DNA of 64,000 nt from CAIWHR01 sp963823215. GTDB taxonomy: Bacteria; Pseudomonadota; Gammaproteobacteria; Burkholderiales; Casimicrobiaceae. The stretch spans positions 310,001 through 374,000 of the forward strand of contig CAWGKT010000007.1 in NCBI GenBank assembly GCA_963823215.1. The letters are read 5' to 3'. Below the pieces are notes generated by a model. The model saw nothing but the letters and a program-made list of their open reading frames with translations. It was not told the DNA's origin and ran no database searches. The position numbers were made by a program, and so were the translations under genes. This document shows positions 52,300 to 60,914 of this stretch, in pieces (position 1 is the first letter of the stretch; every line of letters starts with the position of its first letter).

Positions 52300-54108
52300 T
52301 CAGCGCTTCGACGGACCCCGCGCGCCCAGCTCGTAGGAAAAATCGAAAAGCAGCGCGGACTCGGGCGGGGGTAGGTAGCGGCGCGCGATCTGCGCGCCGG
52401 CCGCGAGACGGGCGCCGTATACCGGATGCTGCCGATGCGTCGCTGCCAGCTCCCCCACCGCCTGCAGCCGGTCGTGCGACGCCGGCACGCCGTCCGGCGC
52501 CGCAGCGTCCAGAATTCCCTGGAAAAGAAAGGGAAATACCGGATCCAGCGGTCGCACAGCGCTGCTGCCGACCGCGAGCGCCGCCTCCAGCGTCGCCCGT
52601 GCGGTCGGATCGCCGCCCGGAAATGCGGCCGCAAGATAGTCGCGATAGTCGGCGAACACGTCGCGCGCGTGGTCCCACGCGCCGGCCAGCGCAAACGCCT
52701 CGCAGCCGCGCGGCACGTTGCCCTCAATGTACTCATGACTGGCGCGCGCATATCCGCCGGCAGCATCGCAGCGCTGGCCCTCGCGCGCGAGCCCGGCATA
52801 GGCGCGCGCTGCGTCCGCGAGATCGCCCTGCGCCAACGCGACGTTCGCCTCGTTGATCCGCGCCGGCCAGATGAGCGAGCTCGCCTCGAGGAAGAAGATT
52901 GCGCCAAAGCGTCCGCATTCGACTCCAATGTCGCGCGCCCCCCGGTAGAACCGTCGCGCCGCAGGCAGGTCGCGGCGGTGCTGAGCGATGCCACCGAGCG
53001 CGAAGTAGAGGCTGGGCAGAAAGTACGGCGCCACGCGGCCGAACTCGACCAGCGTGGCGCAGCCACGGACCCTCGTTTCCATCGCCGCTGGATCCGAGAC
53101 ATCCGGGCCATAGGCGGCCGCAAGGGCCGCCAACAATGCATCCGCTTTCGGCGACGCTTCGGCGGCGCGCCCCAGATTGACGAGGTCGCGGATGTAGCGA
53201 TACGCATAGCCCTGCCAGAGCGGCGACACCGGATCGTGCCGCTGCAGCGCCCGCTCGAGGTAGGCGAAATACGGCGGCCGCATGCGCTCCGGCCTGAGAT
53301 CGAGCATCCGCGGCGTGCGCGACGCCCACAGCATCTGCCGCTCGCCAAAGACGCGTACATCGACGTGTGGGAAGCCCGCCTCGCGCGCGGCATCCTCGAA
53401 CGCACGCGGCGACAGCAGAAAGCCGTGAAAGCCTGGTGCGAGGGCCGCCAGCAGGGTGGGCGTCGCGTTCGCCGACGCCACGTACTCCATGCTGGGGGTC
53501 GTCAGCACGAGCACGCCGTCGTTGGCGACGAACGGCGCCAGCAGCGCAACGAAGGCACGCGGATCGGGAACGTGCTCGATGACCTCGGACGCGTAGACGA
53601 TATCGAAGCGCCGCCCGGCGAGCGCGGCGCAATCCTGAAGCAGCTCCCGATGGACTTCGATTCCGAGCATCCGTGCGCCGATCGCCCCGTAGTCCGCGAG
53701 CTCTACGCCGATGGCTTCGGCGCCGGTCTGCTGCCGCCAGAAGTCGACGAGAAAGCCAAAGCCGCAGCCGACGTCGAGCAACGTCCTGGGCCCGGGTGCG
53801 GCATCGGCAAGCACGGGCCAGATGGTTTCCCAGACACCGCCGCCGACCTCGACGTAGAAGCGCCAGAAATCGTCGCGATCCTGGTTGAGGTCGCTGAAAT
53901 CGGTGATTCCGGGCGGATCGTAGAAGCCGCTCGCGCACGTGGCGCAACGGATCAGCGTCAGCGCCTGATGTGGCGGGGCGAGCGACGGAACCCGGACGAC
54001 CGGCGCGTGCGGGCCGTCGTGTCCGCACACCGGACAGCGAACGGCAACGCGGTGCGATCCCTGCGGGTCGGCCCAGACCAGATCGTCGACGCCGACGGCC
54101 CGGATCAT
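52300..54108 (-). CDS. Class I SAM-dependent methyltransferase with zinc ribbon and TPR-like tail
   Basis: A 602-residue protein. An N-terminal zinc ribbon (CPVCGHDG and CATCAS) leads into a methyltransferase domain with the SAM motif LLDVGCGFGFLVDF and the downstream ASEVIEHVPDP (about residues 100-260). The remaining 320 residues are alanine-rich helical repeats of TPR type. The architecture resembles methyltransferases of sugar or surface-polymer loci. The ATG at 54108 overlaps the upstream glycosyltransferase stop as ATGA. The substrate is unknown. Confidence 0.85.
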   Translation of the reverse strand: MIRAVGVDDLVWADPQGSHRVAVRCPVCGHDGPHAPVVRVPSLAPPHQALTLIRCATCASGFYDPPGITDFSDLNQDRDDFWRFYVEVGGGVWETIWPVLADAAPGPRTLLDVGCGFGFLVDFWRQQTGAEAIGVELADYGAIGARMLGIEVHRELLQDCAALAGRRFDIVYASEVIEHVPDPRAFVALLAPFVANDGVLVLTTPSMEYVASANATPTLLAALAPGFHGFLLSPRAFEDAAREAGFPHVDVRVFGERQMLWASRTPRMLDLRPERMRPPYFAYLERALQRHDPVSPLWQGYAYRYIRDLVNLGRAAEASPKADALLAALAAAYGPDVSDPAAMETRVRGCATLVEFGRVAPYFLPSLYFALGGIAQHRRDLPAARRFYRGARDIGVECGRFGAIFFLEASSLIWPARINEANVALAQGDLADAARAYAGLAREGQRCDAAGGYARASHEYIEGNVPRGCEAFALAGAWDHARDVFADYRDYLAAAFPGGDPTARATLEAALAVGSSAVRPLDPVFPFLFQGILDAAAPDGVPASHDRLQAVGELAATHRQHPVYGARLAAGAQIARRYLPPPESALLFDFSYELGARGPSKR

Positions 54109-55451
54109 TGCACCTCCACTTCGGTTGCCAGTTGCACGAGCTGGCGCAGCATGGGCGCCTCGAGGTTTCCGACGAGGCCGCCGTCGAGCACCGCCACGGC
54201 GAAATCGGCACCCCACCCGCGAACCGACGGCGCAAACCGATTGGGCGGGGCATCGTTTCCGGCCGCCAGCGCGAGATAGTCGCTCATGAACACATCGGCC
54301 TCCTCGCGCGGCTTCATTGCGGACTCGGTGATCGTGTTGCCGTCGTGCAGGCGGTACCGGTAGAGATAGTTCCGGACGAAGACAGGCTCCTCGCGCCAGA
54401 GCGCGCGCAGCGCGAAATCCCAGTCGTGGTTGTAGCGCAGATCGCGGAAGCCGCCAAGCGACTCCCACAGCGAACGCGAGAAAAAAAGGTTACCGGTCGA
54501 CACGGCGACGTTTCCGGCGAGAAGTGCGAAGCCAACGGAGCGCGCAAACGGTATTGCCGCGATCGCGCAGGACAGCGTGTAGGCCCTGGCATTGTGGAGC
54601 GTGTCGATCGCCGCGCCGGCGGCATCGATGAAATCCACCGCCGCGAAGCCCCACTCCCTGCCCGCGCCTGCAATCGCCCGCACCATCGTCGCGATGCGCT
54701 CCGGAGCGAAGGCATCGTCGGAGTTGACGATGTTGACGAACGGCGCGGAGGTCACCGCGATGCCTTCGTTGATCGTCGCTGCGGCACCACGGTTCTCGCG
54801 CGCGATCATGCGGTGGGGAAACGGCGCGCGCTCGAGCGCGCGGCGCGCGGCATCGGCCGTGGCATCGCTCGATCCATCGTCGATGACGACGATCTCGATG
54901 TCGCGGTAGGTCTGCGCGAACACGGATTCGAGCGCAGCCGCGACGTAGCGCTCGTGGTTGTAGGCCGGGATTACGACGGCGACCCGCGGTGCGACCATCA
55001 ACGTCGGCACCACGCGCGCCGCCTGCCAGGCGCGGTACGCACGTTGCCGCGCGTCCAGCGTCAGGCGGTCGGCTCTTTGGTTAGCACGCGCCACGACCAA
55101 TCCGAGGTTGTGCCGGTAGGCCCGGTACTGCCAACCGGTGAGATCGAGCGCGCGCAGGATGAGGGTCCTCGCCTCGTCGTAGTCCCGCCGCTCGTAGCGG
55201 ATCACGCCCAGCATGTGCAGCGCGTCGGCGGCGTCCGGCGACAGCGCCAACGCGTCGCGATAGAGGCGCTCCGCCTCGTCGAGACGGCGCGCCGCCTGCG
55301 CGGTCAGCGCGGCCTGCATGACCCGCTGCGCTTCGACCGCCGGTTCGCGCGACGTCACCTCGCCGGCGTCGTTCCCATGGCTGCCGCAGCAATGCTTGTA
55401 GCGCTTGCTGCTGCCGCAGGGACAGGGGTCGTTGCGGCCGATGGCAGTCAT
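54105..55451 (-). CDS. SEC-C / TPR / GT2 glycosyltransferase fusion
   Basis: A 448-residue protein. A SEC-C zinc motif opens the protein (IGRNDPCPCGSSKRYKHCCG, residues 4-23). A tetratricopeptide segment follows (about 40-110), then a GT2 domain (VVIPAYNHERYVAAAL, VIDDGSSDAT, NSDDAFAPERI; about 155-390). SEC-C motifs usually end SecA-like or other proteins; at the start of a glycosyltransferase this is unusual. It overlaps the methyltransferase gene by four bases, so the two are coupled. It probably modifies a surface glycan or protein. Confidence 0.85.
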   Translation of the reverse strand: MTAIGRNDPCPCGSSKRYKHCCGSHGNDAGEVTSREPAVEAQRVMQAALTAQAARRLDEAERLYRDALALSPDAADALHMLGVIRYERRDYDEARTLILRALDLTGWQYRAYRHNLGLVVARANQRADRLTLDARQRAYRAWQAARVVPTLMVAPRVAVVIPAYNHERYVAAALESVFAQTYRDIEIVVIDDGSSDATADAARRALERAPFPHRMIARENRGAAATINEGIAVTSAPFVNIVNSDDAFAPERIATMVRAIAGAGREWGFAAVDFIDAAGAAIDTLHNARAYTLSCAIAAIPFARSVGFALLAGNVAVSTGNLFFSRSLWESLGGFRDLRYNHDWDFALRALWREEPVFVRNYLYRYRLHDGNTITESAMKPREEADVFMSDYLALAAGNDAPPNRFAPSVRGWGADFAVAVLDGGLVGNLEAPMLRQLVQLATEVEVQ

Positions 55452-55532
55452 CGTTCGCGCCCGGCACCGTCGGCGACGTGACCAAGGTGCCGCGCCCGCG
55501 TCACTTCCAGACCGGAGCCCGTCGCTGCCCGC

Positions 55533-56555
55533 TCAGCGGTTGCCATGGGTGGTCGCGATTACCTGCCAGCGGCGCACCGACGCGCGTTGGCTGAAGTTGC
55601 GCTCGACGTCGGCCCTGGCGTTGGCCGCGAGCGTGCGCCGCTCGTTCGGCGACTCGATGAGTCGCTCGAGCGCGGCGACCCAGGCATCGACGCGATTGTC
55701 GACGAGCAGTCCGGTGCGGCCATCAGCGACGTCGTCGGTGTAGGGTGCGACCATGCTGTAGACGCCGGCGATGCCGCAGCCGCCGTACTCGCGGTATTTG
55801 ACGCTCGTCTTGCAGGCATCGAAGGCGCTGCCCAGCAACGGCGCAAGACCGATATCCCACCGGCGTGATACCTTGAACTCGAGATACCGGTCGTAATCGG
55901 GAATGTTCTGGAACAGCGTCACCCCCGGGACGTCGGCCACGCCGTCGGGCATCCAGCCAACGAACTCGAACACCACGCGACCCGGATAGCGCCGCGCGAT
56001 GCGGCGGACGACCGGCTCGAGCAGCGGCGCAACGCCGGGCCGGCGACTCGTCGGATAACCGATGCGGACGACGTCACCGTCCACGGCCCGGCTGCCCGCC
56101 GATTGCAGCAGCGCGTTCGCCTTGTCGGTGTCGAACGGCGGGTTCAGATACTCGACGCGGGTCTCCGGCAGGCGGGCCCGGATGGCCTCGCCCAGGCGTT
56201 TCGACCAGACTACCGTCGCGCGGGATCCGCGCACGAACGTGTCGAGCGTTTCGACGACGGCTGGGTGGGCGTAGAACGCTGCCAGATGCGGGTCGATATC
56301 CGGGGTCAGCGCCCAGAAGTTGTCGTCGATCAGATAGAGATAGCCGACGTCGCGCGTGGCGAGGTAATGGGGCAGCCACGCGTGCGACGGCCTGCAGAAG
56401 CGCGAGAACACGACGTGCGACCGGTCGACTTCGGTGCCGAAGAGCGTCTTGGCGTAGCGGGTCTCGACACTGCCGTGCGCCGCGCGCAGAACGCGTGCGA
56501 AAAGGTGCGTCGTCGGAATATCGCCGTCGGCGATCAGCAGCGGGATCGAGATCAT
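55533..56555 (-). CDS. Glycosyltransferase family protein
   Basis: A 340-residue cytosolic GT-B-like protein. It shows GYLYLIDDNFWALTPD in the N-terminal half and, near the C-terminus, the GT1/GT4-like segment SVKYREYGGCGIAGVYS followed by GRTGLLVDNRVDAW. Specific donor and acceptor cannot be inferred. It lies upstream of the SEC-C/GT2 and methyltransferase genes, forming a three-gene glycan-modification set. Confidence 0.82.
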   Translation of the reverse strand: MISIPLLIADGDIPTTHLFARVLRAAHGSVETRYAKTLFGTEVDRSHVVFSRFCRPSHAWLPHYLATRDVGYLYLIDDNFWALTPDIDPHLAAFYAHPAVVETLDTFVRGSRATVVWSKRLGEAIRARLPETRVEYLNPPFDTDKANALLQSAGSRAVDGDVVRIGYPTSRRPGVAPLLEPVVRRIARRYPGRVVFEFVGWMPDGVADVPGVTLFQNIPDYDRYLEFKVSRRWDIGLAPLLGSAFDACKTSVKYREYGGCGIAGVYSMVAPYTDDVADGRTGLLVDNRVDAWVAALERLIESPNERRTLAANARADVERNFSQRASVRRWQVIATTHGNR

Positions 56556-56611
56556 CGTGTTCGATGTCGGGGCGCCAACAGCGATCGGTTGCCCCGGTGG
56601 CGGGGGTTCGG

Positions 56612-57979
56612 TCAGTGGGATCCCGACGTGGCCAGATTCTCGAACCGCGTGTACTCGCCGAGGAACGTGAGCCGCACCGTGCCGATCGGCCCGTTGCGCT
56701 GCTTGCCGATGATGATCTCGGCCAGGCCCTTGTCCTGGGTGTCGGGGTTGTACACCTCATCACGGTAGATGAACAGGATCACGTCCGCGTCCTGCTCGAT
56801 CGCGCCGGACTCGCGCAGGTCCGACATCACCGGCCGCTTGTTCGGCCGCTGCTCGAGCGAGCGGTTGAGCTGCGACAGCGCGACCACCGGCACTTTCAGT
56901 TCCTTCGCGAGCGACTTCATCGCGCGCGAGATCTCCGAGATCTCGGTCGCGCGGTTCTCGCCCTGCGACGACGCCTGCATCAGCTGCAGGTAGTCGACGA
57001 TGACGAGTCCGAGCTTGCCGTAGGTCTTCGCGAGCCGACGGGCGCGCGAGCGGACTTCGATCGCGTTCAGCGCCGGGGTGTCGTCGATCAGGATCGGCGC
57101 CTCGGACAGACGCCCCAACGCCGCCGACAACTTTTCCCAGTCCTCGGCCGCGAGACGACCCGTGCGCAGCTTGTGCTGGTCGAGGCGACCGACCGAGCCG
57201 ATCATGCGCAGCGCAAGCTGCGTGGCGCCCATTTCCATCGAGAACACGGCGACCGGCATCTTGGTGTTGAGCGCGACGTGCTCGCCGATGTTGAGCGCGA
57301 GGCTCGTCTTGCCCATTGACGGGCGGCCGGCGATGATCACGAGGTCGCCCGGCTGGAAGCCGGACGTCATCCGGTCGAGATCGGAATAGCCCGTCGGCAC
57401 GCCGGTGACATCGGACGGGTCGTCGCGGTTGTAGAGCGTTTCGATGCGCTCGACCACCTCGGCCAGCAGCCTGCCGATCTCCGCGAACTGCTGCACGCCG
57501 CGGTCGCCCTGCTCCGCGATGTGCAGCACCTTGGCTTCCGCCTGGTCCAGGATTTCCTTGGCGCTGCGGCCGAGCGGGTTGTACGCCGAATCGGCAATAT
57601 CGCCGGCTGTCGCCGCGAGCTGGCGCAGGATCGAGCGGTCGCGCACGATCTGCGCATAGTGGCGGATGTTCGCTGCGGTCGGCACGTTGCCCACCAGCGC
57701 GCCGAGATAGACGAGGCCGCCGATGTAGTCGAGCTTCTGCGCCGAGGCCAGCGACTCCGAGACCGTCACGACATCCGCGGGCTTGCCGTCTGCGACGAGC
57801 TTGACGATGTGCCCGTAGACAAGCCGGTGCGCATCGCTGTAGAAGTCCGCGTCTACGATGAGGTCGCCCACCTTGTCCACCGCCTCGTTGTCGAGCAGCA
57901 ACCCTCCCAGCACCGACTGCTCCGCTTCCGGCGAGTGCGGAGGGAGCTTGAGGCTTTCAACTTGCGGATCGTCGGGCAT
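56612..57979 (-). CDS. dnaB: Replicative DNA helicase DnaB
   Basis: The hexameric helicase that unwinds DNA at the fork. The 455-residue product has the N-terminal domain (SPEAEQSVLGGLLLDNEA), Walker A GRPSMGKTSLALNI, Walker B LVIVDYLQLM, and the arginine-finger region VVALSQLNRSLEQRPNKRP. No intein or insertion is present. It lies after rplI and its terminator, as usual in betaproteobacteria. Confidence 0.97.
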   Translation of the reverse strand: MPDDPQVESLKLPPHSPEAEQSVLGGLLLDNEAVDKVGDLIVDADFYSDAHRLVYGHIVKLVADGKPADVVTVSESLASAQKLDYIGGLVYLGALVGNVPTAANIRHYAQIVRDRSILRQLAATAGDIADSAYNPLGRSAKEILDQAEAKVLHIAEQGDRGVQQFAEIGRLLAEVVERIETLYNRDDPSDVTGVPTGYSDLDRMTSGFQPGDLVIIAGRPSMGKTSLALNIGEHVALNTKMPVAVFSMEMGATQLALRMIGSVGRLDQHKLRTGRLAAEDWEKLSAALGRLSEAPILIDDTPALNAIEVRSRARRLAKTYGKLGLVIVDYLQLMQASSQGENRATEISEISRAMKSLAKELKVPVVALSQLNRSLEQRPNKRPVMSDLRESGAIEQDADVILFIYRDEVYNPDTQDKGLAEIIIGKQRNGPIGTVRLTFLGEYTRFENLATSGSH

Positions 57980-58020
57980 GGCAGGACGGTAGTCGTAGCG
58001 CGATTCTAACGCCGGGATGA

Positions 58021-58048
58021 ATGGAAAAGGGGCCGTCGCCGGCCCCTT
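58021..58048 (-). terminator. Rho-independent terminator after rplI
   Basis: On the minus strand AAGGGGCC and GGCCCCTT enclose GGCGAC and are followed by TTCC within TTTTCCATTC. It lies 25 bases after the rplI stop and would end the rpsF operon before dnaB. Confidence 0.8.
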
Positions 58049-58073
58049 CGCATGATCGCCTGGCGGCGGAAGT

Positions 58074-58532
58074 TCAGCCGGTCGCGGCTTCCCCGAGCAC
58101 GCTGACGGTGATGTTCGCCGTCACGTCGAGATAGAGTCCGACCACGAGGGGAAACTCGCCGACGTGCTTCAATGGCCCCTCCGGCATCCGGATCGACGAC
58201 TTCTCGATCGCGATGCCCTGCGCCTTCAGCGCTTCGACAATGTCGGAGTTGGTGACCGAGCCGAACAGCCGTCCGTCGACACCGGCCTTCTGCGACACCT
58301 GCACGCGCAACCCCTCGAGCTTGGCCGCCTGTTCCTGTGCGGCGATGAGCCGCGCGGCAGCCGCCAGCTCGAGCTCGGCGCGTTTCGCTTCGAGCATCGT
58401 GATGTTCTCGGCGGTGGCGCGCTTCGCCTTTCCTTGCGGAATCAAATAATTGCGCGCGTATCCTTGCTTGACCTTGACGACATCGCCGAGGTCGCCGACG
58501 TTGATGACCTTCTCCAGCAGAATGATTTGCAT
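58074..58532 (-). CDS. rplI: 50S ribosomal protein L9
   Basis: L9 binds 23S rRNA near the L1 stalk. The 152-residue product has the N-terminal signature GDVVKVKQGYARNYLIPQGK and the long connecting helix, with a normal C-terminal domain (SVTNSDIVEAL). Fourth gene of the rpsF operon. Confidence 0.97.
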   Translation of the reverse strand: MQIILLEKVINVGDLGDVVKVKQGYARNYLIPQGKAKRATAENITMLEAKRAELELAAAARLIAAQEQAAKLEGLRVQVSQKAGVDGRLFGSVTNSDIVEALKAQGIAIEKSSIRMPEGPLKHVGEFPLVVGLYLDVTANITVSVLGEAATG

Positions 58533-58545
58533 GGTGGCCTCCCCG

Positions 58546-58827
58546 TCAGTGCAGGTCGGTGTACGGAACGAGCGCGAGGAAGCGCGCGCGCTTGATCGCG
58601 ATGCCCAGCTGGCGCTGGTAGCGCGCCTTCGTGCCGGTGATGCGCGCCGGCATGATCTTGCCGTTCTCCTGGATGAAGTCCTTCAGGACCTCGATGTCCT
58701 TGTAATCGATCGACTTGACGCCTTCGGCGGTGAAGCGGCAGAACTTCTTGCGCTTGAACAGATTGTTCCCGCGCTCGCGTTTCTTGCCATCCTTCTTCTT
58801 GCCGAATCTTCCTGTGGGACGAGGCAT
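58546..58827 (-). CDS. rpsR: 30S ribosomal protein S18
   Basis: S18 forms a heterodimer with S6 on the 30S platform. The 93-residue product contains the signature FTAEGVKSIDYKDIEVLKDF and MPARITGTKARYQRQL. A basic N-terminal extension (RPTGRFGKKKDGKKRERG) accounts for its extra length over E. coli (75 residues). It begins one base after the priB stop. Confidence 0.97.
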   Translation of the reverse strand: MPRPTGRFGKKKDGKKRERGNNLFKRKKFCRFTAEGVKSIDYKDIEVLKDFIQENGKIMPARITGTKARYQRQLGIAIKRARFLALVPYTDLH

Positions 58828-58828
58828 G

Positions 58829-59149
58829 TCAGTTTCCTTCCAATGCGTGGTCTAGCGTTTCGAATTCGTTGACGTGCAGCGCGACGGTGATTCCGGTCCG
58901 GTAGCGGCGGGCCAGAAATCCCTTGCAGCGCAACGCGGTTCCCGTCGGCACCTTGGCCAGCGCCGTCGCCGGCCCTCCGAACGCCACCGCGGCCAATTCG
59001 CAGTCGACTCTCCGATTGCCGCCGGCTTCCGCCTGGACCGACTCGTGCTTGAGCACGCAGTCAAGCGCTGGAACTCCGGCCGGGGTGTATCGAAGGTCGC
59101 CGCGTTCGGCGAGCGTGGCGTCGAGGAGCAGCCGATTGGCGGCAGGCAC
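58829..59149 (-). CDS. priB: Primosomal replication protein N
   Basis: PriB is an OB-fold single-stranded DNA-binding protein of the replication-restart primosome. The 106-residue product has NRLLLDATLAERGDLRYTPAG and PALDCVLKHESVQAEAG, typical of the betaproteobacterial family. It starts with GTG, 26 bases after the rpsF stop. Its position between rpsF and rpsR is diagnostic. Confidence 0.94.
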   Translation of the reverse strand: MPAANRLLLDATLAERGDLRYTPAGVPALDCVLKHESVQAEAGGNRRVDCELAAVAFGGPATALAKVPTGTALRCKGFLARRYRTGITVALHVNEFETLDHALEGN

Positions 59150-59175
59150 GTGGTTTTTCGCGCGACGGGCGAGGC

Positions 59176-59640
59176 CTAGGGGGTCGCCGCCGGCGCCGCG
59201 GGTGCGGCTTCGACGGTGGCCCCTGCTGGCGCCTCGTCGACGACGGTCCTCGGCGCCGGGCGACCGCGATCGCCGCGATCGCCACGATCACCGCGATCAC
59301 CGTCCCGCGAGGTCCTGGGCTTCTCTTCGCGCATCATCGGCGACGGCGCGAGCACGGCCTCGTCCATTGCGACGATCAGGTGGCGCAGCACCGCGTCGTT
59401 GAACTTGAACGCGTGCTCGAGCTCGTCGAGGGTCTCCTGATCGACCTCGATGTTCAGCAACACGTAATGCGCCTTGTGCACCTTGGCAATCGGATAGGCC
59501 AGCTGGCGCCGGCCCCAGTCCTCTTGCCGGTGAATCCGGCCGTTCTTCGCGGCGATGGTCGTGCGATATCGCTCGATCATCGCGGGCACCTGCTCGCTTT
59601 GATCGGGATGCACAATGAAAACGACTTCATAGTGACGCAT
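59176..59640 (-). CDS. rpsF: 30S ribosomal protein S6
   Basis: S6 binds 16S rRNA with S18. The 154-residue product has the standard core (MRHYEVVFIVHPDQSEQV, QEDWGRRQLAYPI) and a C-terminal extension of about 55 residues. The extension holds a GDRGDRGDRGDRGRP repeat and an Ala/Pro tail. I chose the ATG at 59640 (MRHYEVV) rather than 59649. First gene of the operon, about 93 bases downstream of the predicted start site. Confidence 0.96.
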   Translation of the reverse strand: MRHYEVVFIVHPDQSEQVPAMIERYRTTIAAKNGRIHRQEDWGRRQLAYPIAKVHKAHYVLLNIEVDQETLDELEHAFKFNDAVLRHLIVAMDEAVLAPSPMMREEKPRTSRDGDRGDRGDRGDRGRPAPRTVVDEAPAGATVEAAPAAPAATP

Positions 59641-59738
59641 GCAGAGCACTCCTTCTGGTCATGATTGGGCGGTCGCTGGCTTCAGCGCCACCGGGCGGCC
59701 TCCCCCGGTCTGCTCGGGGTGAGGCAAGGGAACTTTGA

Positions 59739-59767
59739 ATTGTAGCCGGAATTTCTCTGCAAAACAA
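59739..59767 (-). promoter_or_regulatory. Sigma-70 promoter for rpsF-priB-rpsR-rplI
   Basis: The minus strand reads TTGTTT, exactly 17 bases, then TACAAT. It lies about 100 bases upstream of rpsF in the only AT-rich patch of the area. It is the best promoter match in the window. Confidence 0.75.
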
Positions 59768-59822
59768 GCGGATACGCGCTGCGCCCGGCTGTATCGTCAC
59801 CGCTCCGGGGCGCCCGGGGCCG

Positions 59823-60914
59823 CTAGGAGCGCGCGGCGGCGGCCGCCAGCACCGCTTCGCGCTCGACTGGGGGCATCGCCGCCAGCGCCCTGACCCTGGC
59901 ATAGAACCGCACGAGGTCGCCGTCCTCCGCCGCGAGCAGTGCCGTGAATTGAGGCACGCGATCGGCGTACAGGCCCGCCGCGGCAATGCCGGCGTTGTTG
60001 GCGCCGCCGGCAAGCCAGCGGTCGAACCCGGTCACGCCCGTGGATACCGGGTTCTGCCGTTCGTACTCGGCGCGCATCGCGGCGAACGCCTCCGCCTTGC
60101 CGGCGCGCTTTTCGGCGTCGCTGGCCGCACTCGCGTAGAGCGCCGTGAGGCGATCGCGCGCAGCGGCGACCAGGGTGCGGAACGTGGCACGCAGCCGCTG
60201 CCCGCGCGCGGCATCGGCCGTGAGTGCCGCCGCTTCGGCAGGGTCCCGGTTCGCGGCCTCGGCCGCAAGCCAGCGCGCGATCCCCGCCTCTTCCACCGCC
60301 ACCGCGAAGGATTCGTTGAACGAGGTGTCGTCCTTGACATAGACGACCTGGTGCGCAAGCTCGTGAAAGATGAGTCGCGCGAACTCGACCTCGCGGTAGC
60401 GGACGAAGGTCGACAGCACCGGGTCGTCGAAGTAACCCAGCGTCGAATAGGCCGGCACGCCGCCCACGTGGACGTCATCCCCGGCAGCGGCGAGGCGTGC
60501 GGCTTCCGCGCGCGCGTCGCTCTCCGCGAAATAGCCGCGGTATGCCACGCAGCCGGCGATCGGAAAGCACCATTGCCGCGGCGACAGCGACAGCTCCGGC
60601 GCGGCGAAGACGTTCCAGACCGCGTACGGGCGGCCGAGGTCGGCGTAGTTCGTGTAACTGCGATTGTCCGGCAGGGCGAGTTCGCGCGACGCGAACGCGC
60701 GAATCGCCTGCGCGCGCGCGAGCCGCTCCTTGAGCGCCGAATCCGGCGTCGCGGCGATGACCTCATCGATCGGTCTCGCCCGCGCCACGATCTCCGTCTG
60801 TCCCGCGATGCCCTGCCAATAGAACTCGATCTCGCCGCAACCCGCCAGCAGCCAGGACAGCGCGAGGCAACCGGCGGCACGGACGAGGCGCGGCGGCGGC
60901 ACGCGGCGGGTCAT
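59823..60914 (-). CDS. Predicted lipoprotein aminopeptidase (COG4324-like)
   Basis: A 363-residue zinc metallopeptidase-like protein. It has a lipoprotein signal (LALSWLLAGC lipobox, Cys26), the zinc-binding HELAH motif (FHELAHQVVYV) and downstream SFNESFAVAVEEAG, matching the predicted aminopeptidase family of proteobacteria. The ATG at 60914 overlaps the aminotransferase stop by four bases. Its physiological substrate is unknown. Confidence 0.88.
   Translation of the reverse strand: MTRRVPPPRLVRAAGCLALSWLLAGCGEIEFYWQGIAGQTEIVARARPIDEVIAATPDSALKERLARAQAIRAFASRELALPDNRSYTNYADLGRPYAVWNVFAAPELSLSPRQWCFPIAGCVAYRGYFAESDARAEAARLAAAGDDVHVGGVPAYSTLGYFDDPVLSTFVRYREVEFARLIFHELAHQVVYVKDDTSFNESFAVAVEEAGIARWLAAEAANRDPAEAAALTADAARGQRLRATFRTLVAAARDRLTALYASAASDAEKRAGKAEAFAAMRAEYERQNPVSTGVTGFDRWLAGGANNAGIAAAGLYADRVPQFTALLAAEDGDLVRFYARVRALAAMPPVEREAVLAAAAARS

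Noticed and set aside
59250..59310. Short tandem repeats in GATCGC/GATCAC units as a possible intergenic regulatory repeat
   Set aside because: They lie inside rpsF and encode its Asp-Arg-Gly tail.
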